Positions 1 through 12,428 are shown, counted from the first letter of the stretch. The stretch: DNA of 64,000 bases from Gorsachius magnificus (GCA_034008185.1 CM067081.1:109501265-109565264), one strand, 5' to 3'. Made by a program: numbers and translations. The notes: generated by a model from the letters alone, not told the origin.

Positions 1-3000
1 GGTTCCCCAAATCCAAAGTGAGTCTTTGCAAAGAACTGGCCAAAACATGAGCTAATAAGCCCGTTAAGTTTGTTGCCTGGAATCCACCACTGAAACTAGC
101 TGTCAGAAGCAAAGAAGAAATAGCAACCTGTGAGAAGGCAGTGAAACAATGGCAAACACCTAGGGCTGGTAAGTGAAGTGAGGAAGCTGTTTTAGGGGGA
201 GAACCAAGGAGAAGGCTTTGGCATCTTGAAATAAAAAACTCAAAAAATACAGATAGACTCCATATTAATTCCTTCCAATTAATTCTAACATGCTCTGCCT
301 CACCTTATTTTTTCTATGTAAGAATTTAGCATTTTGTAATTTTATAGTAAAATAATATTAACTGACATTTGTAGGTGTTCAGTGCACCATTCTCAATTCT
401 GCATAATGTAGGCCTGCTTCTGTGTACATACAGACAATAGATCAGAATTAAACATGACATGTCAAACACTATTTAAAACGTACATACACAAATTCTCTCC
501 TTTCTTCCCCATTCACCTTCCTTTTCCTTGTCAGCCATCTTCTTCTGTGTCTTTTCCTTTTTAAGAAGTCTTCACCTCCTGTTTCCCTTCCCTCACTTTT
601 TTCAGCCTTTTCTCTTCCTTTCTGCTCCCACATCTTTTATTCACTATTACTCTCTTCTTTTGCCTTTCAAATTTGCTTTTGGCTGAAGTGTTCTCAACGC
701 TATTTGAATAAATACAAGCTGAATGGATACTACGGGCACCAGCCACTTCTATTGTGCTGCAGTAAACAATACTTTGCCTTGTCACTGTTGCTGTCTGCAA
801 CAATGTATTGTGCTCAGATTATACCAACTTCATGTATATATTGTTTCAGTTAACAGAAAACAGTTTCATATTGATTACAGAAGCTTCAAAGGAATTTCTG
901 AGGAAAAAAAATATAAACCCTATCTAACAGGGCAGAGAATTTAAAAAGAAAATGGTCTGGCCTCATAACAGTACACACTACATGTATACGTGAAGTAGAA
1001 GATTATAATTTTAATAGCTCAGACATAAATAGAATGGGGGAAAGGATTGTTATTCCATGTATGCTAAAGGCTAAATTTCTTAATGAATTCAGTTCCCATT
1101 TAATCAGTTAAGTTAAGGAACAGTCCTAGTATCCTGATACAAGCCACCTTTTCCCCAAAGGCTCTCTTCTCTCAGTCTTCTCCTTCCTCCTTGACTGGCC
1201 TCCAGGACTCAAAGCAAAGAGGAGGAGGAGGGAAAAGCACAGGAGACGGACAAGTGCAGCAGTGTCACTGTTGGTCTATCCAGAGGGACAGGAGCTTCAC
1301 AGAAACAGCTTTTTCTGGGCACAAATGAAGTTAGGATAATCCAGGCCTTAAATTAAGAAAGCAATATTTAAAATCATTAACAAAATGTCCTGATACACAT
1401 GTGTTTGGGAGAATGGGGAAGGAAGCACTTTAGCTCCAATCAATCTGTTATCAGTTATGGGAATATTAAGTCTACAAATACTGGGCTGAATCCATCCAGG
1501 GGATAACTTCTCCACTGAAATAAAATCTTACTGAAAAAAAAAAAAAGATACACAGGCCTCTGCTAACACACATATGGAAGAAATGTTGATGACTATAAAG
1601 AGGTGAGGAAAAAAAAAAGAAATACAAAGGAATTTAATTAAAGTAATTGATTTGAAACCATAGGGTATGTTTACCATTGAAACCTTATTTGCTTGTACTG
1701 TATAGCAGCAGCAGAATGAACTCTTCTTGTTGACGATGTTGGTTTGGCTTTAGCCCAGGTCCTGCACTATCAAAGCATTTATCTGTACATTTTCTTTCTT
1801 CATTATTATAGGGGTTGCCATAAAGAAGATTATTTTTATGTTATTGTTCTTACTCATTCCCTCTCCCTCAAAATTATTTTCCTTTAATCTACTCCTAAGA
1901 GAATTTAGCAGAAAATTTTCTTCTCCATATAAAGAGATAGGGAAAAGGTCCCTTCCCTGTTAAACTACACTTAGGGCTTGTTAGATATAGAGGAGGAAGT
2001 GGAGAATGATGACAAAGGAAATTAACGGTGAAGGTAAAGATACAGTCTTTGCTCATTTAAAGCTACTCCAAGAAGCATAAACCACAAGCAGATTCTAACC
2101 CTCATTGAAAATAATTGTTACTTTGCCCATCTTTTGCTGGTTTTCCTCTTCCAAGCAGATGCTTATTTAAGTCATGAATACTTAAGCAAGATAGAGATAT
2201 TTACTTCACTTCATCCAGTGTGGTCTTCCTCATACCCATGGAGTTCTTCCTGACATAGTTTCCTTTGGACTTTTGAGAGGTACGTACCAAAAAAGCCAAT
2301 TTGACAAGTTGTCTTTTGATGGTGATGCAAACCCAACCTTTGTTGCTCTCTAGAATGCACTCTTTATTAAGGCAATGTACTATTAATATTATTATTACTA
2401 TCTGTGATTTATTCTTGACAGCACTGGTAAAGCCTCCCTGCCCACTCCAGGGTAAACAACCAAACTTTCTGTCTAATTTAAAAATTGAAACAAGACTTGT
2501 CCCAGAGAACCTGATGATCCCTGCCTTACCATTTGAAGAGGAGGGATGTGGGGAAATAATACACTATTTTTTTTCAGGTTTTCCCCTTTCATGCTTATAT
2601 CACCCTTGCAGGTTCAAAAGAGCAGAACAGCAAGTGGCGCCCTTGTGAACTAACACAGAAATTGTTTCACAGAAATGCCAGCAAGAGGTGCTCAGGCATC
2701 AGCTGTTCATTATCCCCTTATGGTTTGCACGCTGCTGACACTTTTCAACTTCATCAGTGAGGGGTAAAACACATAAGGCTACTCATGATGGAACATCTTC
2801 CACAGTATAAAAAGTATAATTTAAGGAAGTACTAACTACAACTGATTTAAGTACATAATATAACTAATATTGACACTAACTTATAATAGATTCTTCATAA
2901 AGAGTGACTGTGGAGACCAACAGTTTTGTTCAAACCACATAAAAGTTACATGACTATAGTGAATTATAACAATAAAGATCAGCAACCTAAGAGAAATGAA

Positions 3001-3093
3001 GTTGTAGTTTTGAATCAGGCTGTAGTACAAAATTGTCTCCTGGGTCACCTGTTTCTTTGCCCTAGTAGAAACCTACCACCAAAACAGCACTGA
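1..3093. other. AT-rich unique DNA, no gene recognised
   Basis: I see no recognisable exon, RNA gene or repeat copy in this stretch. Open frames here (up to 115 codons at 2301-2648 on the plus strand) have no domain, no low-complexity-free conserved core and no splice context that I can recognise, and are of a length expected by chance. There are short purine or pyrimidine tracts, such as the pyrimidine-rich stretch around 490-660, and an A-tract near 1534. The stretch is best described as intergenic or intronic. Confidence 0.6.
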
Positions 3094-3580
3094 GGTACTG
3101 GTTTTGCCTGGAATAGAGTTAATTTGCTTCATAGTAGCTAGTAGGGAGCTATGGTTTGGGTTTGTGCTGAAACCAGTGTTGATAATACAAGGATATTTTA
3201 GTTATTGCTGAGCAGTGCTCACACAGAGTCAAGGTCTTTTCTGCTTCTCACACCCCCCCACCAGTGAGTAGGCTGGGGGTGCACAAGAAGTTGGGAGGGG
3301 ACACAGCTGGGACAGCTGACCCCAACTGACCAAAGGGATATCCCATACCATATGACGTCATGCTCAGCATATAAAGCTGAGGGAAGAAGTAGAAAGGGGA
3401 GGGGACATTTGGAGTAATGGCGTTTGTCTTCCCAAGTCACCGTTACACGTGATGGAGCCCTGCTTTCCTGGCAAGACCAGGACTCAGCAGACTGAAGCTG
3501 TGTGTTCCTGCTCTTTGAGAGGAAGGGCATATTCTTGGCTGGGTCATGGCAAAAAAGCCATGGAAGTGAATGAAATTTCT
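3094..3580 (+). mobile_element. Decayed ERVL-like solo LTR fragment
   Basis: The segment opens with a CTGGTTTTGCCTGGAATAGA block followed by GTTAATT. It runs through an internal block reading GCACAAGAAGTTGGGAGGGG (3281-3300), then a CRE palindrome, a TATA box, and a block reading GGAGTAATGGCGTTTGTCTT (3411-3430). This order matches an ERVL-class LTR that I recall as very abundant in neoavian birds. The 5' part to about 3466 aligns well. The region after that is diverged, and only a short piece near 3558-3580 still resembles the expected continuation. The usual 3' LTR end is absent. No internal retroviral coding region adjoins it, so it is a solo or truncated LTR. The family name and the exact ends are uncertain. 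Confidence 0.75.
3353..3375 (+). promoter_or_regulatory. LTR core promoter: CRE palindrome plus TATA box
   Basis: A perfect TGACGTCA palindrome (the CREB/ATF-type site) lies at 3353-3360, and TATAAA lies at 3370-3375, in the order and spacing of an RNA polymerase II promoter. They sit inside the LTR fragment and point along the plus strand. Both motifs are intact although much of the LTR has diverged. Whether the promoter is still active cannot be judged from sequence. Confidence 0.6.
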
Positions 3581-4856
3581 GAGGTCAGCAATACCACATC
3601 AGTGTCTACTACTTCATATGTGTCCTGACAGGGCAATTAGGTGGAAACATGCTCAGCTGATCTGGTGCTTTTCATGAGCATTAGAGATAACCAGCAGTTT
3701 TGCTTCCAGTGAATGACATTCACTTTTTTTTTTTGCACTGTTTACCAAAAATAAACAAAATAAAAAGACTGCCTGTACTTGTGACCTCCCTGTCAATTAC
3801 GCAGCTAAAATTCTAACTATTTTAGATTCATTTGGTGCATTTCAGATGAAATCTCATAGGTCTTTGAACAACAATGTTAAATTTTCCCAGGCACAACTGC
3901 AAGCACTTCATTTTGTAAGCCTTGGAGTCCTATTTGCCTTTTTTGTAGTTGTACTGCAAGGGCAGCACATGATCACCTCCAGATTAATGCACACATATCT
4001 TTCATTACTTCCAAATGGTGAACTCCTACCTGACAACAGGAATTCTTTTTATATTGGCCCCCAAATCCATAACCTTCATATTTCAATAATAAAGTCCACC
4101 CCTCCTCTGTTTTTCCATTCCTCAGGATTAACCAGTTCTTCCAGTATGAAATCTTTGCTCTCCTGCATACTGCCAACACCATTTAACTTTACATTAAGAA
4201 TGGTTCTCACTAGCATGCTCCCTATGTGAAAAGTACTAATGAAATGGTAAGTAAGAAAAACCTCAAGTGATTCAAAGGAAACTTCATCTGTAACCTTCTT
4301 CAGCTCCAAGACCAAACCTTTTACCAATTTGTTATTGATACCAGATTTCTGCTACTTATCCCCATCGTCTTCAATATAGCTAATTTTCTGTGTGATACTA
4401 TTTCAAATTCATTACAGAAGTCCACACAGACTAAAATCTAATATTTTCCTTGCCTACAAAATTAGTTAATTAAAATCTTCATTTAATGAAAATATCAGAT
4501 TTATCTGGTGTGATCTTGCTTTAATAAATACATGCAGTGATACATCCCATTTTTAATTTGCTGCCATATTTCAGTTATTGTTTCAATAAAAACTCGTCAT
4601 ATTGACACAAATTACTGAGGCAGACTAAGAATTTGATGAGTGAACCTGAAGAAAGCAACTTCAAATCTTTTGGTGTCCCATCTTAAACTAGGAATAACAA
4701 TACAATGTTTCTTTAAGAGGTATCGTTAAAAAAAACACCTGTAAAAGCTAGATAATGGTAACTGCTTTGTTGGTTCTTCTTCATATTGCATATTTTTCGA
4801 ACCCAAGTATTATTACTGGGTAGCACAGTCAAATTCCAAGTGCAGTAGTACCATTT

Positions 4857-4884
4857 AAGCAGAGAAACCTAAGCAGAGAAACCT
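4857..4884. repeat. 14-base perfect tandem duplication
   Basis: The unit AAGCAGAGAAACCT occurs twice head to tail (4857-4870 and 4871-4884). It is a typical replication-slippage duplication in non-coding DNA. No function is implied. Confidence 0.9.
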
Positions 4885-6484
4885 AAACACTTAAACCACT
4901 AAACATTCAGCCTTAAAACTATGATTTTTATTATTCATATTGTCTTATCACCTGGAAAGCACTTCTGCAAAGCATCCTAACATCAAAACAATGCTCCATA
5001 ATTACTACTTATGTGTGAGAAAGGCAACAGGTAGATTCAATGGAAACCAAGGATATGATAACTGTTGAACAGAGGTGACCATAAAACTTAACTTCTGTGG
5101 AGTTCTTACAGCACTGCATCAGAGAAGTTTTGAGCAATGGCTGGCATGAAGGACACATTTCTGTAGACATTTAAAAGAGTGCTTATGTGATAGAACTAAA
5201 GCACGAGCACAGCAGCCTGGAGGGGGCATCCCAATTCTTCACTGTAAAGGAAATTTTACAGAATCAACTGGAATCTGGTCCAGCTCTGTCTGACAGAGGC
5301 TGATGCTTTACAAAGGAACCTCCCAAACTAGTTTCCTCAGGTGTCTCCACTGGCAAGAGCCATACTTCTGAACAAGCAGAGGCATTCCTTCCCACCCCAC
5401 CTCCTACCAAATAGGAAGTTTCCTGGTCTCCAGGTCTCATAACCTCTGTCTTGAGGGTTGGTTAAAGCCAGGCTTATATGGGCTTTCAAAGCATGGTAGT
5501 TTTCCCCTCACCACTTTTCCCAAACTGTGGGATAGGGTTAGCATAGCCTGGCACCTTGCGCTTCCAAATTTCATCTAAACACGCAGCACTGAGCATGCCC
5601 TGAGGGATGCCCCAGAGCTGCCTGGGGACTGGGCACACTCAGAAACAGGCCTTCATTCAGCTGCAGTGACTATTTTTCCACAGAAGATTTACTCACTGCT
5701 ATCTATTTTCAACATACCCTTTCCCTCCTTTGCAAGCCCTGATGCAGCCCCTCCTGAATCGAGGCTACACTCAGCTCCCTGATCTGACCCATTGGCTACC
5801 TACATGTTGCCTTCACCAACCCACCAACCTCAGGCAATTCTCCATTTTCACAATTCATCCATCAAGTCTTCAGGGCCTCTACTCAAGGGAGCTGTGCATC
5901 TCCCCAAGGTCTATGTACCACAGACACACACAACTTCCAACTTCATGATCAACTTCAGACATGAGTTGCAGAAAAACAAGAAGCAGAATCTGAAAAGAAA
6001 GTGTTTCCCATCTCATTATCCTGCGTGCCCTCTTCAAGTGCATAGCTGATAGCACATATCAGGAACTAAGTCAGTGCCATGAGCATTAGAGAATGAGGAT
6101 TGATACCTGGATGTTCACAGGAGGTAAAAGAAGATACTCAGTGCCAACAGAACACAACAGCAGTATGAATGTGATGCAGAGATCCCCCAGTCCACCATGC
6201 CATAGGTTGGAGAAGTACTATTTTGAAGTGAAAGCCAGAAACAGGAGCTACTCCTGTGACAAGAAACAAAAAGCAATTTCATATCACACTGGGACAAGAG
6301 TAAAAAGCTGTCCAGAGGAGAAATGTAAGACAGCAGCACATTAAGGGTGAGGTGATGGTGTGGAAAGGTAGAACATGACAATAAGCTGCATCGTTGTTCT
6401 GGGCATCAGGAAAAGAAAGATTTATAACACAGCAGAGTGTGTGTGTGCGTGTGTAAGTACAGGAAGGAAAGCTAATGGAATGGA

Positions 6485-6506
6485 TTTTTTTTTTTTTTTT
6501 TTTTTT
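6485..6506. repeat. Poly-T tract (22)
   Basis: An uninterrupted run of 22 T is preceded within 50 bases by a GT-rich microsatellite (6437-6454). It could be the poly-A tail of a minus-strand insertion, but no recognisable retrocopy adjoins it. Confidence 0.9.
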
Positions 6507-8030
6507 AAGGGGAAAAATTCTTCCTGAACTGAAGAAGTGTGCAATAGCAGCCTTGCTACTCCCTTGCTTTGAAAGCTGCGTGCCAGTGATGCGGCAGCAT
6601 TCTGTGCCCACTGCTGTGCGAGGCAAGCAAGTGCAGATCTAGGGAGGGATAAAATAATTGCATCGGCAGTTTATCAGGTAAGACATGTTTTTGAAGCAAC
6701 CAAACTTTCTGTAAGCTTGCCTGTTTTCGCTTACGACTATTAATTTCTAGTGCCCACAAACTATAAAAGCAAACTTCAAGACAATTCATATCACTAAGGC
6801 AAGGTGGAAAGAAAAGTCCATCTTTTATTTTATGGACATAATTATTGTTGCAATTTTTCTTTGCTATTAAAGGAAAGCCAGCATAACTCTAGCTAACACT
6901 TCAAAGAAAACAAATCTCAGGGAGAATACTGCCAAAACACTGTTCAATATCATATTAGTAAATGCTTGTCAGATCTTCAAAGGTGTAATTAAAGGCATGG
7001 CTTTTAAATGGTTACGGTCATTTATGAACTTAGACACTGGTGAATCTTTACATTTTGCTAGAGAGAGGCCTCCAGGAACAAATTTGAATTAATTTGAACC
7101 AGACATTGTATGTTAATTTTTACTTTTTATTTCTATTGGTAAAAGTTTCATAATGAGATCAAGGCTAAGGCTTTAACAATAAGAAAATTATAATCATATC
7201 AAACAGCATTACTACACTTCTCAAAATATATTAAAAGATGTTTGAGAAGAGATGATAAAAGCAAAGCTGGTTTTACACAGTAGGAAAAGAAATGTAAACT
7301 TTTAGGAGGAGTCTTTAGACCTTACTAAGAAGGAAGAAAAAAAAAGCAAAATACACCCAGAATTTTAAATCTCTCTTTTTTTAATTATTTATTTTATTAT
7401 GGTGATGTTTTCTAGGATTCCTGCAATTTGGCTATAACCACAAGGTGATTTAACTTAAAATGTAGTTATTTTTCTTCTTTATCCACAAGAAATTCCATTA
7501 ACCTTGGGCTTGCAATGTCAAAACAGTAATGGTGAAATCTGCAGTTTACATTGCTCTTTGCACTTCCAAAAGCATTTAGCAAAAATGTGGCTGAAAGCAA
7601 TCTGAAGAATGTGTAGGGGTAGCTAATGGAAAATAATATGACAGATCAACACAAGGATTTTTAAAAAGAGCCCATTTGTCTGCCAACATCATTGTCACAG
7701 TTACTTTTCTTTTTTAATAAATTCTAAAAAATAAAAAGGAAGAAGTGCTAAACTTCAGTCAGAAGGATTCTGTACATTAAAATTGGGCCATAAATATGAT
7801 TTAATATAGGATCACCTTACCTTTTTAATACAAATGTTTTAAACCTTATTTTATGCTCCACATGAATTATACATCTGCAGTTCATATCATTTAGAAATGA
7901 TGTGGCCTTTAAGGAATTTGACAATGGACTGATCTAAGATCAAGGGGAAGTTTTCCAGAATGCTTTTAGGAATAAACATCCATCTGACATTATAATTTTT
8001 TTAAGCATTTTGAAATGAAGTATCATATCC

Positions 8031-9439
8031 ATGATATTTGAAAAGTCATGGCAGTCAGGTGAAGTCCCTGGTGACTGGAAAAAGGGAAACATTGTGCCCA
8101 TTTTCAAAAAGGGTAGAAAGGAAGACCCTGGGAACTACCGACCTGTCAGCCTCACCTCTGTGCCTGGGAAGATCATGGAACAGACCCTCCTAGAAGTTAT
8201 GCTAAGGCACATGGAGGCCAGGGAGATAAGCCAGCATGGCTTCACCAAGGGCAAGTCCTGCCTGACCAACCTAGTGGCTTTCTACGATGGTGTGACAGCA
8301 TCAGTGGACAAGGGAAAACCAATGGATGTCATCTGTCTGGACTTCTGCAAAGCCTTTGACACAGTCCCCCACAACATCCTTCTCTCTAAATTGGAGAGCT
8401 ATGGATTTGATGGGTGGACTGTTCGGTGGATAAGGAACTGTCTGGATGGCCGCATCCAGAGGGTAGTGGTCAATGGCTCGATGTCCGGATGGAGACCAGT
8501 GACGAGTGGTGTCCCTCAGGGGTCCGTACTGGGACCAGTGCTGTTCAATATATTCATCAATGACTTAGCGAGATCGAATGCACCCTCAGCAAGTTTGCGG
8601 ATGACACCAAACTGAGTGGTGCGGTTGACACACCAGAAGGACGGGATGTCATCCAGAGAGACCTGGACAGGCTGGAGAGGTGGGCCTGCGTGAACCTCAT
8701 GAGGTTCAACAAGGCCAAGTGCAAGGTCCTGCACCTGGGTCGGGGTAACCCCCAGTATCAGTACAGGCTGGGGGAAGAAAGGATCGAGAGCAGCCCTGCC
8801 GAGAGGGACTTGGGCGTGCTGGTGGATGAAAAGCTGGACATGAGCCGGCAATGTGCGCTGGCGGCCCAGAAGGCCAACCGTACCCTGGGCTGCATCAGGA
8901 GAAGCGTGGCCAGTAGGTCGAGGGAGGTGATTCTGCCCCTCTACTCTGCTCTGGTGAGACCTCACCTGGAGTACTGCGTCCACCTCTGGGGCCCTCAGCA
9001 CAAGAAGGACATGGAACTGTTGGAGCGGGTCCAGAAGAGCCCTACAAAAATGATCCGAGGGCTGGAGCACCTCTCCTATGAGGACAGGCTGAGAGAGTTG
9101 GGCTTGTTCAGCCTGGAGAAGAGAAGGCTGCGGGGAGACCTGATTGTGGCCTTTCAGTACCTAAAGGGGGCCTATAGGAAAGATGGGGAAAATCTTTTTA
9201 GTAGGGCCAGCTGTGACAGGACAAGGGGTAATGGTTTTAAACTGAAGCAGGGTAGGTTTAGACTGGATATAAGGAAGAAATTCTTTACAATGAGGGTAGT
9301 GAAACACTGGAACGGGTTGCCCAGAGAGGAGGTGGTGGAGGCCCCATCCCTGGGAACATTCAAGGCCAGGTTGGATGGGGCTCTGAGCAACCTGATCCAG
9401 TTAGCGGTGTCCCTGCTCACTGCAGGGGGGTTGGACTAG
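8031..9439 (+). pseudogene. CR1 ORF2 C-terminal fragment: reverse transcriptase, one frameshift
   Basis: The encoded product is the C-terminal part of CR1 ORF2p, which copies element RNA into DNA at a nicked target. The endonuclease domain and the N-terminal part of the reverse transcriptase are missing through 5' truncation. Visible motifs are KAFDTVPH (8349-8372), [11 protein letters not shown] (8505-8537) and the catalytic FADD box (8594-8605). The frame from 8031 runs to a stop at 8613-8615. A small deletion between about 8562 and 8578 shifts the frame just before FADD, and FADD lies in the frame that continues open to the stop at 9437-9439. The part after the shift holds the conserved C-terminal CR1 block ([14 protein letters not shown] and following). 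It cannot make an active enzyme. The frame shown is an ORF boundary, not a true start codon. Confidence 0.95.
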
Positions 9440-9471
9440 ATGACCTCTAGGGGTCCCTTCCAACCCAAAAC

Positions 9472-9497
9472 ATTCTATGATTCTATGATTCTATGAT
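9472..9497 (+). repeat. CR1 3' terminal octamer array
   Basis: Three perfect copies of ATTCTATG (9472-9479, 9480-9487, 9488-9495) end the CR1 element. In CR1 biology these terminal repeats are thought to replace poly-A as the site where reverse transcription starts. Three uniform units agree with a young insertion. Confidence 0.95.
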
Positions 9498-11719
9498 CAG
9501 TTTTATCAGATAATTATCTACTGGAGGTTGGTGTACATCAGTTTCCAAACATTTTCTATTACAGATATAATACAGAGAAGGTATATATGTACTGTAATAC
9601 ATTTTCCTGGCATACTTGTAACTAAGTAGTCCTGGCTTCAGGAAGATAGCATAGGTAAAACAAAAACGTTTAAGCTGCTCTCCTGAGCCAGACAAGACGC
9701 ATAGCATGCACAAAAGCTTTTAAGTTTCCTGTTATGGTACTGTCCTAACAAGAACAAATTAGTGACAAAAGCTTAAATGAATCATGGCCAATATTCAGTG
9801 CCATCTCAGAAACACTGTAGTTTTCAGCATAATTACATAAACCCCTAAATGCACCAGAAGTCACAGAATAACATAGAAAAAGCTTGTTCAAATTTATTTT
9901 GTCTTCTTTCCTTTTTATGAATTTTAATCCAGATCTTTACATTGTCCCTTATTTTAGAATAAAATTTTATCTGTTTCACCATAAAGAGATGGAGCTAAAT
10001 TCTTTACCCTAGTTTATGAATGTAAACACAAAAATAACTGCAGTTACCTTATTAGTTACTATTTCCCGCCCTCAAACTTTCCATAAACTACTTTCAGCTC
10101 TCTCAGTTGCAAATTATTTTTTCCAAAACATCATGTGAAAATCAAGAACACTGCAAATAAATAAAATGAGTTCAAAGGTGTCTTGATCTACATCAGTGTA
10201 ATCATGGTGAGAGCCTGCCCCGTAACGTCCGCTCATTTTTACAATGGTAAAAGACATTCATAGAAATGCTTTATTTGGTGAGATGAAGTGGAACACTACG
10301 TCATGCAATTATTTTAGGGTTTGGATATTTTGTTCTTCTCAAGATTACTAAAACTTTGTGTGATCTGCAAGGGGATACAAATTCAGACTTCCCAGGATCT
10401 GGCAGTCAACTCCTAAGATACAGTTTGTTAACCTCTTTCCAAGACCACCTGACATTAAGTGCTATTGGCTCTGCATCTGATACAAAGTACTGGACAAAAT
10501 TTTAAATGCAACTTTTTGACTTGAAAAGCAGAACAGGAGGATAGATACTGCACCTGTTGCAGTCTCTGTGAGCGGGTATGTGGCTTTGGACATCCTCGTC
10601 ACATCTTTGGGTGTGCTCCCCTTGTCTATCTGGCTTGGAGGCCTTCACGGAGATTCTGTTCCTTTTAGGCTCTAAGCACTAATGGGGTGTGAAAGCACAG
10701 CTATAATCCAGGTAATAATAAATGCACTCACTCTCTCATCACATCGCACTACAAGAGCGGTGCTTCGGGGGATTCTGTTGGGAACCTGGCAAGCTCCAGG
10801 AAAATCTTCCACCTTTGAATGTGCCCAAACAGAAATACCCCGCAGCTGTAACCCCACAGGGCTCATTATAAGCTAAAGACCTAAGAATTAGCTTGAAGAG
10901 ACTAAAAATAATTGAGACGCTCCTCTCTTTGTGATTCTTAGGTGATTTATGTTTTTCTAAGAAAGAAAAGTTCTCACTGCATAACTTCCATATTTAAACA
11001 TTGCAAGGGAAGTCTAAGGCAAAGGAAAAACACAGTCTTTAAAAAAGAAATCCAAACCCTGTGTAAAATTTTAGTTGTTGGGCTTTTTACTCTGAATAAA
11101 CCTATTGCCTAAAATTGTCAGATAGTAGCATTACAGTCTGTCATCTCATACTGCAATATTGACTGGGCTTGGTAGGTTAAGACATCGGCTTCCTTGCCTC
11201 ATGTGCCAGCCAGGCTGCCACTGCCTTCCTCCACATCAAGGAAGTAAGCGTACATCTAACACAGGCTTTTGGAGCTCTGCACAACATCGCTGAGAGAGAT
11301 TCTCTAGCCTCAGGTGCAGACAACACCAGATTAGGTCTTTTCTGGCTACAACTTTTAATGCTGGTATAGCCAGCCTGAAGGTCAGCTTAGACTCACAGTG
11401 CAAGCAGATGTCATGGCCCTTCCAGTGCAGGCTGGCTTCACCATGCCACAAGGGTAGCAGAGGTGCCAATACATGGAGAAGCCTGCTTTAGCCTTCCACA
11501 ACCTCTTAATCCTCAAATATAATAGATACAATACAGCAGAAAAAAAAACAAATTACTTTGCCTCAATAGCACAGTATCCAGAGGGTTAGTTTGTTGCAAC
11601 ACAAACTGCATTTTATCCTGTTGGCTGTCTGTTTTCTCCTGCAGAGTGCTAGCTATTCATCCCATAGAGCCTGAAGTGCACTGGAAACACATTAATGAAT
11701 CAGGCCTTGTGTTACAGCT
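9498..11719. other. AT-rich unique DNA, no gene recognised
   Basis: No exon or repeat copy is recognised. Two modestly GC-richer patches occur, at about 10550-10870 and 11160-11480. In the first, both strands are open over nearly the same interval (10672-10866 minus, 10682-10876 plus), which reflects low stop-codon density and not coding on both strands. These patches could be old unclassified repeat or conserved non-coding sequence. Confidence 0.5.
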
Positions 11720-11880
11720 ACAGATGAGACATTGCCCCCATTTCACAGTTGGAAAAATAAGTGCACACAGAGAGCAAATGACTTTCTCAGTTGCAGAGCA
11801 TGCATATCTGTGGCAGAGCTGGGAGGGTTTATAGGTTATCCCTCTGCCTGAACCACTGTCCTACATCCTATCCCTCCCCA
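11720..11880 (+). mobile_element. Ancient MIR/CORE-SINE-like fragment
   Basis: The order of blocks matches the 3' two thirds of a MIR-type tRNA-derived SINE in the plus orientation. A CCCCCATTTCACAG block lies near 11735. It is followed by an AAGTGCACACAGAGAG-like block, a TGACTTTCTCAG-like block, TGTGGCAGAGCTGGGAGG (around 11809-11826), and finally AACCACTGTCCTACATCCTA, which resembles the MIR end. It is highly diverged and small gaps are needed. MIR-like elements are ancient amniote relics and are non-autonomous and inactive. Confidence 0.65.
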
Positions 11881-12025
11881 GGACTAATTCTATTCTCATG
11901 AATGGCAAAAACCAGACAGAAGTTCCTGAGAACAGGCATGTCTAAAAAAGTCTTTGGCACAGATTAAAAATGGACTTGAAGCTTTAAAAAGACAGTCTGG
12001 GGCTCTGGAGATGCATAATGGGTTT

Positions 12026-12428
12026 TTAAGCTTCATTTTTAGTTTTTGTGGTTATGCAGCAAGATTTTAAGTAGTCGACAAGCCCAGTCCATCTGGCTGT
12101 TCCTGCCGGTGGTGATAGCGGTGGCCTCTGCTTACACACGCTGTGCTCATCAACAAAATTCTGCAGCTGACATGCAGCATACTTGTTTTTTGTTCCAGCT
12201 GGGCTTTGATCTACAACATTCAAAGATAAGCAGTTCCTTTCAAGATATTTGCAAACCTTGTCAGAGTCTGATTGCAGCATGACATCAACATTAGGCTGAT
12301 TATTACTTGTCTGAGGAAGTACTGTTTCCATGAACACACTGGCTTTTCTCCTACTATCTAGCAAACTAGATATTAGCACGCAGTACTGTGGCAGCAGCTC
12401 CATCGCAAAGTCCTGGTAATGCTGCTGA
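12026..12428 (-). CDS. Possible 3' terminal exon of an unidentified minus-strand gene
   Basis: The minus strand is open for 139 codons from 12445 to a stop at 12026. This is one of the longest open frames outside repeats and lies in a locally less AT-rich patch. A good splice-acceptor-like sequence, TTTTCTGTTTCAG, ends at about 12429 on the minus strand, so an exon could start with CAGCATTACCAGGAC (peptide QHYQDFAMELLPQYC). The first part is a hydrophobic or amphipathic segment (about residues 10-30) and the rest is polar. I recognise no domain or family. No nearby AATAAA follows; an ATTAAA lies about 670 bases further on. A chance open frame or a long non-coding RNA exon is at least as likely. 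Confidence 0.2.

Larger units (their letters stand above)
3581..8025. other. AT-rich unique DNA with small tandem and homopolymer tracts
   Basis: No gene is recognisable. The stretch contains a 14-base tandem duplication at 4857-4884, a short GT-rich microsatellite at 6437-6454 and a 22-base T tract at 6485-6506. Longest open frames are 127 codons (3846-4229, plus) and 115 codons (6279-6626, minus). The latter reads through the T tract as a lysine run and overlaps other open frames, so I regard it as spurious. Confidence 0.55.
8026..9497 (+). mobile_element. CR1 LINE, 5'-truncated, relatively young copy
   Basis: This is a CR1 non-LTR retrotransposon beginning inside the reverse transcriptase domain of ORF2 and continuing to the natural 3' end. 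Similarity starts abruptly at about 8026, which is the usual 5' truncation of incompletely reverse-transcribed LINEs. The 3' end carries three head-to-tail ATTCTATG octamers (9472-9495), the diagnostic CR1 terminus, with no poly-A tail. The reading frame is open for nearly the whole length apart from one frameshift, so this is the least decayed repeat in the window. No target-site duplication is obvious, as is normal for CR1. Confidence 0.97.

Noticed and set aside
6279..6626. 115-codon minus-strand frame with a lysine run.
   Set aside because: The lysine run is the translated T22 tract; the frame bridges simple sequence and has no conserved part.
8516..9070. 184-codon minus-strand open frame.
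   Set aside because: It is antisense to the CR1 ORF2, which explains it.
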